Under the pieces are notes generated by a model, which did not search any database, had not been told where the DNA came from, and saw only the letters and a list, made by a program, of their open reading frames with translations. From Zhengitettix transpicula (taxonomy: Eukaryota > Arthropoda > Insecta > Orthoptera > Tetrigidae): DNA of 64,000 bases. Both the position numbers and the translations under genes were made by a program. The first letter of the stretch is position 1, and the number at the start of each line of letters is the position of its first letter. The stretch covers positions 210,596,746-210,660,745 of the forward strand of contig CM073590.1 in assembly GCA_037074705.1 (NCBI GenBank). Direction: 5' to 3'. Of this stretch, positions 32,350 through 44,545 are shown piece by piece.

Positions 32350-34984
32350 TGACAGGAGAGAACGAAAACTGGCGTTTATACAAAGGATTAACGGTGCTGA
32401 ATAACGTACTGGAAGTTGTATTAGGCAGTGAATGAAATAGCGCGATAAATATCACGAGAAACGAGACAAAGTTGTTGAAATTGCAGCGGCGAATACGAAT
32501 CGAATAGTTTTCAGGTGAACTAAATAGAACATGGTATATAAGTAACAATAAGAACACAAGGGATCGGATAAGAAACAAACATATGAGACAGTATTGTGCG
32601 AAGTCGGAAATAATTGCCGAAGGTGGAATATACAAAGCGATAAATGTCGACATATGTATTTAAAAAAAAACTATAATTAAAAAACTTGTAATTATAATTT
32701 AGGATCACGCAACTTAATAAGATAACTAACAGTATAGTAACACTACCGACTTAAATAATTGCCTTTCTTTTCCCACTGATCTCAATTATACGTGAAGCGT
32801 ACAATTAATGATGAAATACTGTGGCTCGTCGCATTTCAATTGACTTGAGGCGGAGCAGACTTTCAACTAATGTCATGCTTTCCACGTGAAGTAAATTCTT
32901 ATCGGACTCGCATAAAAATATTTTCCATTTTACATGATTTCGTGTTGACTGAACAACAGCTGAAAATCTGCGTGTGTTGGACAAATCACCAAATATTTTG
33001 TCGAGTTAAATTTTATTAGTGGCCACCAGAGAGCTCCACCAAACAGGTGGAGTTGAACGTGTAGTTAAATTACATAAAAACACCTTCAGACATCTAATTT
33101 TTTTTAAAAAAAACTGTCATAAAAGCTGATTTTGGTACATTTAATTTTATGACTTCAATGTTTTTCAATTATTATGGCAGTGTACACCACAATTTCAGTT
33201 GCATCATAACCAGCATAATAAAATTACCAAAATCGAAGACAATTATTTACTTCGTCGCTGGGAGCCGTTTTACGGTGAAACTTTGGAAAATTAACACGAT
33301 TATTAATTTTAAAGATGGAAATTTGTTTCTCTCGCCAGGTAGCAGCACTGTACAATAACGCCGAAATCGCGGCCTTCAAAGTCACGACGGCAAATCTGAA
33401 AAAGAGCGAACGTGGAAAATAATAACTTAAATATCATAAATTTACTAATAAAAATACTCGTAATTTTTAATATTATATTACAAACAAAAAACAAAACATC
33501 ATTCCGAAACATGGAGAAAAGTATAATAATCATATTTAATAGCGCACCAATCAGCTGTTTACTGTTTATCCATGTTTGTTCGCACTTCCAGGCCAATATA
33601 CACCTCTATATATACTTTTCTTGAATTCCAGTATTACGGAAAATTTCTCTTTCTCGGGCGATACACATTGGAAACTTAGTCTTAAATCCATTGTCCTAAG
33701 ACGCAACATGGAGCGTCGAGCAATGTTCTAATGTCGACTGAATAGGAAAAGGGTTTTAATATTTTTAGAATAATTTCCCCCGTTTACGAGAAGATATTCC
33801 ACTCGCCGAGAACGTCACATGATTACAAACTTCATTATGTATTTTTAAACTTTTAATGAACTGACATTCCGCGTTATCTCGTGAAGGACCATCTAAATGT
33901 GTTGAAAACGTAAAGGACATCTACCGACGGAAAATACTACATCAGAATATCTCATGAGAAAAAAGGTAATTACGTGAATTTAAATTATATTCGCTAACAA
34001 ATTTAAAAAATATAAACAGTTAACATCACTTGAAACAGTATTTCCAATTGATCTAACAACTCATCTGTAAATTCGTTACCTCCATAATGTAATATATTCA
34101 TGTGCAGACAATATTCCTCTTCTATAACTATTATTTTATTATAGGATTTTTAAATTGAGAATTGACAACTAAGAAATTGAAATTAATATCATTTTCATGT
34201 GTTAAGTATAAAAGATTCGGACAATAACAATGCCCTTTTTTTTGTTCAAGTACGTTTCTTAGTTCTGTCTCGTAAGTACATATCTAACTACAGACAGGTT
34301 CTTCGCTGTAGAAATGCTGAGCGTGCGAGTCTGAAGGACGTCTAGGTCCCAAAAATACAAAGAATTCCGAACGAAAAAATTGTTAGTTGCAATTAAACAA
34401 TATTTGTACATAAAAAATTAAGGGTGATTCCAAATATGAGTGTTTAATATAATTTTTTTTATAAAATTTAAAACACAAATTCTTTTGTTTCTAGACAAAG
34501 TCAGTGAAAATACAATGAAAATAGCGAGGGACTAAGAAGGCTGAAAAATATAAACCAATGCATGTAGACATAATTCATCTATAATTTCAAATTAACACAT
34601 GCTTCTTTGAAGGATATAAATGGTTTATTACAGTATCGTTCAGGAAGTGTTCCTCTCTACAAAAAATCGCAACTTCTACCTGAATATCCAATTTAAGCGC
34701 CTCATGCACATAGACATTCATTTTACTAAACTACATCTCGTCCTCTTCTCGTTACAGCATCCAACGAAAATTAATTTCGTTGCAGGTAATTGTTGCAGGT
34801 AACGGATAATAGTTACAAAATAGATCGGTAGCACTCTAAATACTATTATTTTTTAATTAACAATTTCAAAGGTGTTAACTTTCGTGATTTACAGTTGGTG
34901 ACTGATCGCGAACATAAATCTTACCGTCAGTAAAGAGGCCAGCGTCTGTATCCTAGAGTAACACCTCCACATTCATAAACTTGC
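32350..34984. other. Mostly AT-rich tract
   Basis: Apart from the possible exon at 33339-33422, this holds only AT-rich DNA. A perfect 7-bp hairpin (CTCCACC with GGTGGAG) lies near 33034-33052, with no clear role. Confidence 0.4.
33339..33422 (+). CDS. Possible terminal exon (27 codons), product unknown
   Basis: A strong acceptor, a pyrimidine tract TTTGTTTCTCTCGCCAG, is followed by an open frame to TAA. It reads VAALYNNAEIAAFKVTTANL and then KKSERGK. Third positions are mostly G or C in an AT-rich region, as in a real exon. An AATAAA lies about 30 bp past the stop. No partner exon is identified and I do not recognise the peptide. The minus strand also reads open through here with an acceptor-like TTTTTCAG, so strand is uncertain. 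Confidence 0.25.
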   Translation, partial: VAALYNNAEIAAFKVTTANLKKSERGK

Positions 34985-35408
34985 TCCTCTCTCTGGTTTT
35001 CTTTTTTAGCTAAGGTTCCCACAAGCCGAGGTGTATGCTTCGCGGTCGCAGAACTTGGGCATATGGTAAGAGTTGTCCGTTATTCATATTGGAATAGTCG
35101 GCCAGCTGCCTCCTAAACTAGTCAAGGCCCGGAGGGGGAAATGCTGTGTCCCCACAGCAAACCCCATAAGAAGGGCGTGGGACAAGTACGTAATGCCCGA
35201 CCTACCTGATGCAAGTTTTTCTAGGGTTTTCCCCGCATCACATTTAGGCGAATTGCCGGGTAGATCCGTTAAACTACAGCCCGGGGACCCTAGTTAACCC
35301 TTGGCTACCTTGCTCTACCTTTCCGCATCCCCCCTTTCATTCCCTTTCCTATGCTTTAAGTGGGGAGTTGCCACTATGTGGATTACCCTATACATATCCT
35401 GTCTACAT
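34985..35408 (+). mobile_element. R550 retroposon, copy 7 (variant subfamily, 5'-truncated)
   Basis: The copy starts in the TCTCTGGTTTTCTTTTTTAG block and has the shared sequences GGTAAGAGTTGTCCG, CGGCCAGCTGCCTCC and GGACCCTAGTTAACCC. It ends GGATTACCCTATACATATCC and GTCTACATC. The 3' end and the CTCTGG block match copy 2 (9351-9882) only, which defines a second subfamily. About 20 bp is deleted after AAGCCGAGG. No target duplication was identified. Confidence 0.7.
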
Positions 35409-35989
35409 CTTCTTCTTCTTCATTCAGGAAAGTTAAATTGTAATCAGACTTCAATTTCCGGGAAGTTAAACGTTATTGAAATAGCTGTGAGTACGGAAAT
35501 ACAGGATCGTGTTACACCAGAAAGGCCAGACGAACCAGATGATAACCAGAGTCCAATAGGTGGTGAAGGATAAGACCCAATACACTTTAACAGTTCACAG
35601 TAAAACTGAGGGAAGTGTAATCTTAAACAACAATATTCAGAGCTGTACGGTTAATTTTCTCAATATTATGCAAGCCTTCGACATGACGCCCCTTTAATAT
35701 ATGTTTCATTAAACTAACCTCCAGATATTACGTAGAAAAATACTGAATACAAAAACTAAATTTATTTTTTAAATATACATTACTTGGAAATAATATTTTT
35801 AATTACTGAATTTACTGGATTTTTAATCCGCTGTTTTTTCCACCCCCTTACCGTGCCGTCTCCCTGTATCATAGGTCGACAAGACCCTCACGATATTCAC
35901 TATTAATGAATAAATAAATAATTTGGCTATAATTCTGAAAACAATTAATAAGGCATATGATAAAAATATTATTACACAACGTTTCGACC
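35409..35989. other. AT-rich tract, no supported feature
   Basis: A plus frame at 35301-35573 begins inside R550 and runs on by chance. Nothing else is supported. Confidence 0.4.
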
Positions 35990-36070
35990 TTAATTCATGA
36001 TTTAATCAGGTGTACAAAGTATTTGGAGAATTATAAATAATTTCCATACATTGCCAAATTCTTCTGTTAA
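35990..36070 (-). repeat. Dispersed repeat, family Q copy A
   Basis: On the minus strand it contains AGAATTTGGCAATGTATGG followed by AAT, then GTACACCTGATTAAATCATG and GGTCGAAACGTTGTGT. The first block matches exactly over about 23 bases with 60143-60165 on the plus strand. Both copies then continue to an ACGAAACGT or TCGAAACGT motif. The layout (CCTGA-hairpin-GAAACG) resembles the Penelope 3' ends, so it may be a further Penelope subfamily. Confidence 0.45.
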
Positions 36071-36230
36071 TATGAGCCGAAATCTATGACAGCAGACAGT
36101 GCAGATAGAGTATTCTTTTGAAATTATATTAAAAATTTATATATGTAATATCAATTTTTGACTAATATTAAGGGAAGAATTTGATAATTCTCAAATCTTT
36201 TATATCATTCAAAATCCATTGCACACCTGA

Positions 36231-36258
36231 ATTAATAATAATAATAATAATAATAATA
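36231..36258 (+). repeat. (AAT)n microsatellite
   Basis: About nine consecutive AAT/TAA units. Confidence 0.95.
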
Positions 36259-36648
36259 CTTTCATTAGGTGCACGTTGTTTCCTCTTCAATTTCAGAACT
36301 CCTCAGGACCATTTTTACATATAATTAAAAAAATTTCAACTTCACCTGAGGAGTTCTACAATTATAGGCGAAAAGTCGTGTACCTACCTAATTTATATGT
36401 TTTTTGCCTGGATAATTTTTATTAAATTATATACATACACACATCCACCAAAGAAGAGATTCGTGACAAGAATTAATTCATAACAAAATAATACTCGAGA
36501 ATATAGAATGCAAGTGAGATATATATTCTATCTTAGAGCAGTAATAACTATTGTGTACGTATCATATTTCATTTAATTGTTACGTAAATTGTGTAAGCAT
36601 CTATAAGTACCCTTGCGAATAAATGAAAAGGCAAACAATTGTGAATTC

Positions 36649-36671
36649 ATATATATATATATATATATATA
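36649..36671 (+). repeat. (AT)n microsatellite
   Basis: Eleven AT units. Shorter AT runs also occur at 7003-7019 and 42027-42049. Confidence 0.95.
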
Positions 36672-36821
36672 GCGAAATATGAATAAATTGTATTATTATT
36701 GCTACAGTAAAATTACACTTTCTGTCTAAAATTTTTTGAATACAATACGCTTTGGTACTGTGAATATTTTCGACCCTTATTCGCTATGATATAATACAGC
36801 TGTTCCAATTTCAATGTGCAA

Positions 36822-38327
36822 ATCGATTTTTTTTACAGCCAATTACAATAGAATATGTTCAATGTACCAAACTTGAGTTGCTTCATGCATTGTAGAAGGG
36901 GTGCTCAAATTTTCTGACGAGAAATGGGCTTAGTATTTTATTGAATCATGGTGTTAGTACATATACAAAAATATACATATATAAGACAATATTTCGCGCC
37001 GCGCTAAGGTCAAGGCTGCGTGCGAATCTTTTAGCCTAAATTTTATAATAATCGTAATATTTTATAATTTTTTTTAAAATTCCATGAAATGTGAAAATTA
37101 AAAATATTATTTACAGAAATAACAGTTTAAACCGCGATTACCGTTTCAAGGAATGAATTAACGAAAGGAAAAATGTGCAGTGTGTTTATTACATTAAATA
37201 AATTGTAAACCAAGAAAATCGTTGACCTAACATTTAATACACTGTTGCATAAATGTTGAAGATACTAAGTCTGTCTGAGTCAGTGGTTATGACTTTTTAG
37301 TGTGGGTGTTAACTCTTGCGGTCAGATGCAATGTTTCATAGACCGGTAAGGTATGACTTCTTAGAAGAGATGGGCACTGAACTCTTCTTCCCGCACTGGA
37401 AGCAAGTGGCCAAGTAGTCTAGTTTTTCGATGAAAGCCTTAACTCGCAGATGGTAAGCTGCCCCGTCTTTGTAGGACTAGTTGTGCCATGTTGCCTTCGA
37501 TAGCGCAGATCATCATATTTTGATATACGATGTTTGATATACAATTACTGGAAAGACTAAAAGTCAGGTTAGCAACAGTTCCTGCTTTAAAAATTAGAGA
37601 AACTTGAAATGTGCTTTACTTGAAATGATCATACATAATAAATTTGTCATTCGGGAACGATGGACTAAAAACGTGTCTTTCCTTAAAACCAATAAAATGT
37701 ATTGAACAGGCTTGCATCAACAACTTCCATTGAACAAAAAACGTGTTTTTCCCTAAATCAAATAAAAATGCATTGAACAGGCTTGGGTGAACAACTTTAA
37801 TTGGACTAAAAATGTGTCTTTCCCTAAAACAAAAATAAAGGTATTGAACAGACTTGGATGAAAACTTTAATTGGACTAAAAACGTGTCTTTCCCTAAAAG
37901 AAATCAAAATGCATTGAACAGGCTTGGATGAAAACTTTAATTGGACTAAAAACCTGCCTTTCCCTAAAACAAATCAATATTTATAGAACAGGCTTGGATG
38001 AAAACTTTAATTGCACTAAAAATGTGTCTTTCCCTAAAACCAATAACAGTATTTAACAGGCTTAGATGATCAACTTTAATTTGTAATTACAACACATACT
38101 TAGTATTATAGAATATACACTGAGTCTCAGACCATTCTACCACAGATCCATCAAACACCCTTAATCGCTACAATTTTTGGTATTAACAAATTGTTTTATT
38201 ATTACATTATGTGACATGATACAGTCCTCGTCAGAAAATTTGAGCACCCCTTCCTGAATGCAACAAGCAATACATCTTTAGTACGGAAAACACATTCTAC
38301 TTTAATTGGCTATGAAAAAAAAATTGC
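36822..38327. mobile_element. Element with long inverted ends and internal minisatellite
   Basis: Inverted arms of about 100 bp bound the element: 36822-36921 on the left and 38227-38327 on the right. The inner 26 bases (36896-36921 and 38227-38252, with GGGGTGCTCAAATTTTCTG) are perfectly complementary. The outer parts share GCCAATTA and similar blocks with mismatches. The interior holds a moderately GC-rich unit (37270-37560) with no recognised coding, then six ~70-bp tandem units (37662-38082). Long inverted ends with internal tandem repeats are a foldback-transposon layout. I could not define a target duplication, so the class is uncertain. Confidence 0.6.
37662..38082 (+). repeat. Minisatellite, ~70-bp unit, six copies
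   Basis: Units start at about 37662, 37732, 37803, 37873, 37943 and 38013. Each contains GACTAAAAACGTGTCTTTCC, CTAAAAC, then ATTGAACAGGCTTGGATGA and AACTTTAATTG. Units 3 to 6 are the most alike, suggesting recent local expansion. Confidence 0.92.
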
Positions 38328-41300
38328 TATTTTACTTTTTCTTTCTTTTATATAATTATAACATTAAATCACTTTCATGACCACTAATTGTTTTCTAATA
38401 AAAACAAAATACATGATCCAAAAAGTTTTCGACACACATTCTCAGTCGAAATGACCTCTATATAGGCAATGGAGATCTTAAAAATAAACACACCTGTTTT
38501 CTACTTTCCTAATAACGTTTTTCTACTAAAAAAACTACAAAGAAAGGACTGCAGTATATTATATTTATTTTTCTGTTTCAGATTTAATGGATTTTCACCA
38601 TCGATTTTAAGACGACTAATTCATTTCTAAAGTAAAATATTGTCAATTTAATAGACATGTGACATTATGTGAAGTTATAAAATATCATTCACTAAAACAT
38701 GCTGATGTTAATGACCGTAGTTTCCCTTTCACTGTTCTCCAAATAAAATTGATATGTAAAGTCTTGTATTATTACTAGTGCATCTTATTTCCATATTAAA
38801 ATTCAGTCAGTTTAATGAGAAGGTTGATCCTCAAGTGAAGTTTAATAAATATAAACATACAATATTTTTTTTTGTATTTCGTCGAGAAGATCGTCTAAAT
38901 GTGAGAAAGCATTTGAATGTGCAAGGCAGTTTGATCCGGAGGCACCCTATCACGTTTTTTATAAACATTCTAGTTTCTTATTAATGAAGATGTGAACGGT
39001 TTCCTATTCCACCACGTCGGCATAAAGCAAACCTCTGAGAACGCAATCGGACGCAACACAGACCATTCCTACTCCAGAAGGAGACGTGTTCTTTCAGAGG
39101 ATGATGACTGGTCTGCATTTTTCATATCGCCACCTGACTACTACTCGCCTGAACACTGAGCTCACCATGGGCGAAATGAATGCGTCTATTCAGAGATGGG
39201 ACTTCCAGCTCCGGTGAATACGCCTAGCAAATATCAACTGTCAATATTTTCCAATGGTTTAAAAAGCGTTGCTCTAACATTAAATGCTTTCCCATCTCAC
39301 TTGCTGATGGTCACATCTCGGCGGACTCATTTTCCACGAGCAGGCGCCTCCGTGAGCGTCGCCAAGGGAGAAACGGCTGCAATAATAGCGTCTATTCTCC
39401 CTCAATCACCTGAAATTCACAAAAAAATTAACATACGTTATTGTCTCTGACCTGAGAAAAACTGATGGTGATCTGAAATCACCTTAACTTATTTTTCCAT
39501 CATTCGTCCTAATTGACAAAACGAATTTTTTAATGAGGACTAAAACAGCGGGTTACGGCTTCGCTTAGATCTAACCAGACATGGAATGCCGTGAATACGC
39601 AGATTTTTTTAACAAAACATTGATGTTGTGACCAAATATAGTTTAATATGCAGAAATCGTGATTATACGTGGTCAGAGACAACCATCGTGTACCTTTAAG
39701 GTCTATAAGTTTGGCTAAACTCAGATTAATCTGCTGTACAATTAGCGTATTCATTAAGGAGAACAATATCAACAACCCAGAAATTATATATCAGCCAATG
39801 TCTTACGGATCAGCAAACTGGGGTTGCTCCAGTCACGAGTCAAAAATATTTAAACTACAAAAATGAGCCGTGAAAATAATAACTTACACGAATTGAAACG
39901 GATGCTGCAATTCTGTGTTCCGTAAATTAGGTATTTTTAAGAATTTTTAGAACTGCTTACTAAATAATCAAATATTATGTTTATTACAATATATTATTTA
40001 TAAAATGGGTTTAGAGATAGGATTACAATGCACTATGGAACTGCGACTTTATTTAAATATTTTTTCTGCTCTTCTCATAATTTATATCTATAAAAGTGAG
40101 GAAATTTGTTACACAGAAAATGTGGTATTATCGCTAGTTATTGTTCGCTGTCGTTGGCCATTAGATATGGTATAATATTTTTAAAAAAAATTATATTGAA
40201 TGAATTGTTTGAGATCATTCATCGTACTTCTAGTTCCACAACGAAATGTGGTATTGGAATCCTTGAAGTTTTCTGTACAAATTAGACTATTTTAACATTG
40301 ATCCCAGAAAGAAGAAAAACAATCCTACAATAAAAACGTACATAATATTAAGATTATAATAGAATACTTTGAGATGTAATGAATTTGAAGTACTTGTAAC
40401 TTAATGTATAAATAATGCAACCGTGTATTCAAATAGCGTATAAGGATCAGCAATTCATCCTGAAATTACTTAATTCAGTTCTAGAGAAAATTATTTTGCG
40501 TGTCAGCGTAGTCTTAATGAACCCTGCACGACCCAACACCGATTCTCGTAAATGAGTAAGAAGTACCCATTCCTCGATTTTAATGCAGCGTCACCTTCAA
40601 CAGTAATTCTTGCGTTGAAATATGACGTACGATGAAAGAAACAAAAGGCTGTAATTCAAGAAAGGAGGAACTTACTATGAACATACTCAACTGTCATATA
40701 ACTTCAGAAAAATATCAACACATTAGAAGTATTTATTTCGGCCTTTCAATAAAATCTTTAAGTTTACATGAAACCCTATCTTGATCAAAACATATTTACA
40801 ATATAAAATAAGTCAAAATAAAATGTTTAATACAAATTATTTATAGACATACACTAGGAAGTCTTAAGGCATTAATAAATTAGGAGACATCTCTGGGCGT
40901 CATTCAAACGTCGTTTAATTTGACTTATTTGGCCATAAACATTTACATTATACCATCCAAGAATGTAAGATAATTTTCAATTTTCAATATTTTTAATGCC
41001 TTATGTATAATTCTGTTTTTAATATGATTTGGAAGGCTGTTTTTTTAAATTTATCCGGAATAAGGTCTGCTTGTTTCAAAGAAAATAATGTTTTTCAGTT
41101 TGTAGTTCTAACGATATGCATAGACGAGAACATCACATATTTCATTTATTTTCTGTGGACCAAATGAATTTAATATTCAATGTTAAACACTTCATAGACA
41201 GGCCATATTTACAATAATCGAGTGAGATCAAGCCCCCGACGAACAGCTAACAGTAATATAAACTAAAAATAAAATTTATAAATTGTAAACCTAATGTAAA

Positions 41301-42966
41301 AAATAATTATCATCAGATTTTAGAATATCAATAATTGTTTAAGTTAAGAATTTTTCACATTGTAAGTTTTTAATTGTCTTGTCGTAACATTCTTTATTGG
41401 AGGCTCTATAGTCGACCCTGAAATTAATCAGTGGCACTTTACCAACTTGTAACAAAATTTTCAATTGTGACAAGAATTTGTCTTTAATAAATTAACTTTG
41501 TTTTATATTTTGAATTATGATTTTTCATTTAAAATCCTATTATTTCAACATTGAATTTGCACCGGCGATCTCTCCGCGCTGACACGTCCGTCTCCTCTCC
41601 AACACGAAACGATAATGACTACTACTAAACTGTCCAACTGCCCTCTTATTTATATCCTGGCTCCAGAATATTCCCTTGTTTTCACAGTTTTTTGCATTTC
41701 CACTTTCGCCAAACAAACACCATCTGTTGCCGTTCTCCCGCTCTGAGAGCCACTCAATCAATTAAATTAAACGTTTCCTTTTAATCTAATTGCATCGTCC
41801 AACAACCTTCTGTAATTATTCCATTAGTATTCCGCCGTCCAGATGTTGGTCACAACCAATTAGCCCTAAGAGCTGCAAAAACGACCCAATTTTTAGTCAC
41901 TTATCCGTCATTTTATCATTATTTTTTTATATGTTCAAACCACTCAAGGATCCCCAGTCTGAGTTCGTAAACAAATCTGACAAAAATAAGAAACAGAATT
42001 CCTGTCCTTCTGAGCTGGTTATTACAATATATATATATATATATATATTATCAGTATTGAATTTTACTTTGCGACTCGCAAAGATAGTATTTTCTCGAGG
42101 CTGACCATCATGGGATCAGAAAATCACTTGGTATTCGCAAAGTTCCCAATGAATAGCAGTTTCTGTATCGTGAAAATCAGCACATGAACACGAATTACTG
42201 ACAGGCTTCGTAATCTGTAACGTAACCCGGGAGTTAATTTTTCGGAAATTGCATGTGACCAGAAACGTTTGAAGAAGGCATCTGTCAGACGTCATTCTGT
42301 AATTATGTCTCAGATTGTTTGAACTATGAATCCCTCGATTATTATTTATTTACCAACCTGAATGACCTGTTTTATAAATGCAGAGCAAAAACTACACCTA
42401 CTTATATATTATTTTTTTTTTTGGAAAGTGTGCTATGAATCTTATACGTTTTGTTTGATCAAGTCTGCTCTGATGATCACTTCCGAATAATAGGATTAGT
42501 CCAACTCTCTCAGTGCGTTGTTACGATGAAAAAGCATTTTCACGGTAAAACCGTATGGAATAATATTTACTAAGCGCCGCTTTAGCTTCCTGAGGCACTT
42601 TACATTTCATAACGTATTGTTTGCTCAACACACTATACCCTACTATTGTCAATCAATCCACTTTTTCTTTCTTAACAATCTCTTAAGCAGATTCTCCTTA
42701 AACTTAGGATGTTCCTGCGGGTTTTTATATTACTTTGACGAGGTCTTTAAAATAATTTCACTTATATTTATACAGTAAGGACAATTTTCAGATTACACAA
42801 CAAGTTCTAGTGACAAATTACTCTGGGTGTGGAAGTTCCTCCTCTGAAGACTTACATTTGTTAACATCGGTGATTTATTTATTTATTTCTATCACATCTT
42901 AAAACATCAACTTTATTCCGCTATAAATTAATGAGCGATATTTGACGATAAATAAATAAAATGACT
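38328..42966. other. Long AT-rich tract with no confident gene
   Basis: A less AT-rich patch at 39000-39440 holds an 84-codon plus frame (39196-39450) with ASVSVAKGETAAIIASILPQ. It has no recognised domain and could be chance. Another patch at 41560-41760 holds a 73-codon minus frame of no recognisable kind. An (AT)n run lies at 42027-42049. Nothing else is supported. Confidence 0.4.
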
Positions 42967-43665
42967 TTACGTACTGAACATTTTTGGAATTCTCAGTAAC
43001 TTTCTCAGGAGGTCACGGAAATCCTCGTATTCCGACGGACGAGTCTGCTCAATTGCTTTTGTCCCGAAATGGCGTTGATAAGTTGCATATAGAAAGCTTG
43101 AAGAATCACCCCGCTCACTGGTTCCACCTACTGCGAGGCGGGATGATATTAAGCAGGACATTCTAAGTGTACCGGAAGCGTTACGTGTGTGGTAAATTGA
43201 AGACCATTTAGCAAGGAAAAAAAATTTCAACGGAAGATGACAAATATTTGATATGCGGCGATTGGCCGTCTTAAAAATAAATTATGAGTTTTGGAGCAGA
43301 GAACGGAGGGATGAAGATAAAACGGGGTTTTCGGGTCAAAAGCCCCTACCGTCGACATTGCTATCAGCTGCTTGCATCAGTGATCAGTGTTCATCAGATT
43401 CAACTTCCTTCAGCTCATCTTCAACACTTTTCTCCGCCTCATCTTCATCTCCGTCCCTCACTTTTTCATGGATCATTTCTAACTGCCTACAGATAATCTC
43501 TGTATAAAATTTTGAAAACTCAGAGTCGCACTTCTGACCGCTCTCTCCTTGATTTTCGGTCCAAACTTAGTTCAGCCTCAAAATTCTAATTTTGGGAGCA
43601 CACGGAGTAAATTTCACAACTCCGTTATCTTCAAACCTATCTTCAAACTGTATACTCGGAAACAA
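42967..43665 (-). pseudogene. Unrecognised decayed coding region
   Basis: On the minus strand a run of frames looks protein-like but is broken. It begins QFEDRFEDNGVVKFTPCAPK near 43660. An acidic stretch follows near 43500-43380, with ICRQLEMIHEKVRDGDEDEA and KSVEDELKEVESDEH, and a stop. An 87-codon part at 43230-42967 reads GGTSERGDSSSFLYATYQRH and then SEYEDFRDLLRKLLRIPKMF, ending at a GTACGT donor-like site. Stops separate the pieces. The serine-rich plus frames over the same DNA (43253-43507) are shadows of the acidic stretch. It could be a decayed transposon gene or a host pseudogene. Confidence 0.25.
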
Positions 43666-44097
43666 ACAAATCCATAAAAGTTCTCTCCAGAACTGCAACA
43701 CCTGATATTAATAAATTTAATTTTAAATAAATGAGGTACATAGAGAATTAAATTGTTTCAAAACTGAGCAATTATGGGATGTTAGGAGGTAAAAACTAGT
43801 AAAACGCATAATTTTTCTTTGGTGGATTTTTGTAAAGTAGACGTAGCAGTTATCAGTTATGGGTATTATAATTATTTTCTATCCTGCAGAATTTTATTGC
43901 ACTCCATTCAAGAATTAGATGGGAAAGAAAGATATAATATCTGCAATGGGGTTGCGCTCTTGTATTCGTAGGCAAACAGATTCAGAGAACTATCTCATCG
44001 TCGTAGACCTAAGGCACTGCGTCAATTTAGCACACATTGTAACAGTTGGACTGCAATTAATTTTAAATGTGCTATCTAGGTTTCTTATTCTTGTAAA
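43666..44097. other. AT-rich tract, no supported feature
   Basis: No repeat or coding signal beyond a 74-codon plus frame at 43919-44143, which runs into the Penelope repeat and has no motif. Confidence 0.4.
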
Positions 44098-44400
44098 TAA
44101 TATGAAAGATAGCCAAATACAAACAAAGGAAGTGATAATATAAATACCACACAACGTTTCTGGAAGCTTTGTTCCTTTATTCGGGTGCAGAAAAAACGCA
44201 AGAGACTAGAGAAACACAACTTAACAAGTTACCCGAAAAAAAACTTTAAAGTTTTTTCAACTAGCTAGTGCAGTTGTCTCTCTCTAGGCTCTTGCGTTTT
44301 TTCTACACCAGAAGAAAGGAACAAGGCTTCCAAAAATGTTGTGTGGTCTTTATATTATCTCTTCTTTTGTCTGTATTTGGCTATCTTCCTTATTATTTCT
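44098..44400. mobile_element. Inverted pair of Penelope-like 3' ends (best preserved)
   Basis: This is the cleanest foldback of the family. AAGATAGCCAAATACAAACA on the left pairs with TGTCTGTATTTGGCTATCTT on the right. The inner parts pair as well: AAAAAACGCAAGAG on the left, CTCTTGCGTTTTTT on the right. Pairing continues to a centre near 44245-44260. The modules lie at 44156-44184 (minus, core CCGAATA) and 44309-44337 (plus, core CAGAAGA); both keep a perfect GGAA/TTCC stem although the cores have decayed. The frames of 94 and 70 codons starting here are by-products. Confidence 0.7.
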
Positions 44401-44545
44401 TATTCTTGAAGAAGTTAAATGTAAATTTAATTTTTATCTTTTACATTTTTATATTTTTACAAAACAAAATGACCAAATATTCAATTATTCCTCCAATTCC
44501 CCCGGATTTTCTGAAGAAAAATATTCCCAAAGGACGCCGATATTT

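Noticed and set aside
36600..38330. CRISPR-like array in the ~70-bp tandem units
   Set aside because: The units are contiguous tandem repeats with no unique spacers, in a eukaryotic context.
43253..43507. Serine-rich 84-codon plus-strand protein
   Set aside because: It is the complement of an acidic stretch on the minus strand, and serine-rich antisense frames commonly arise that way.
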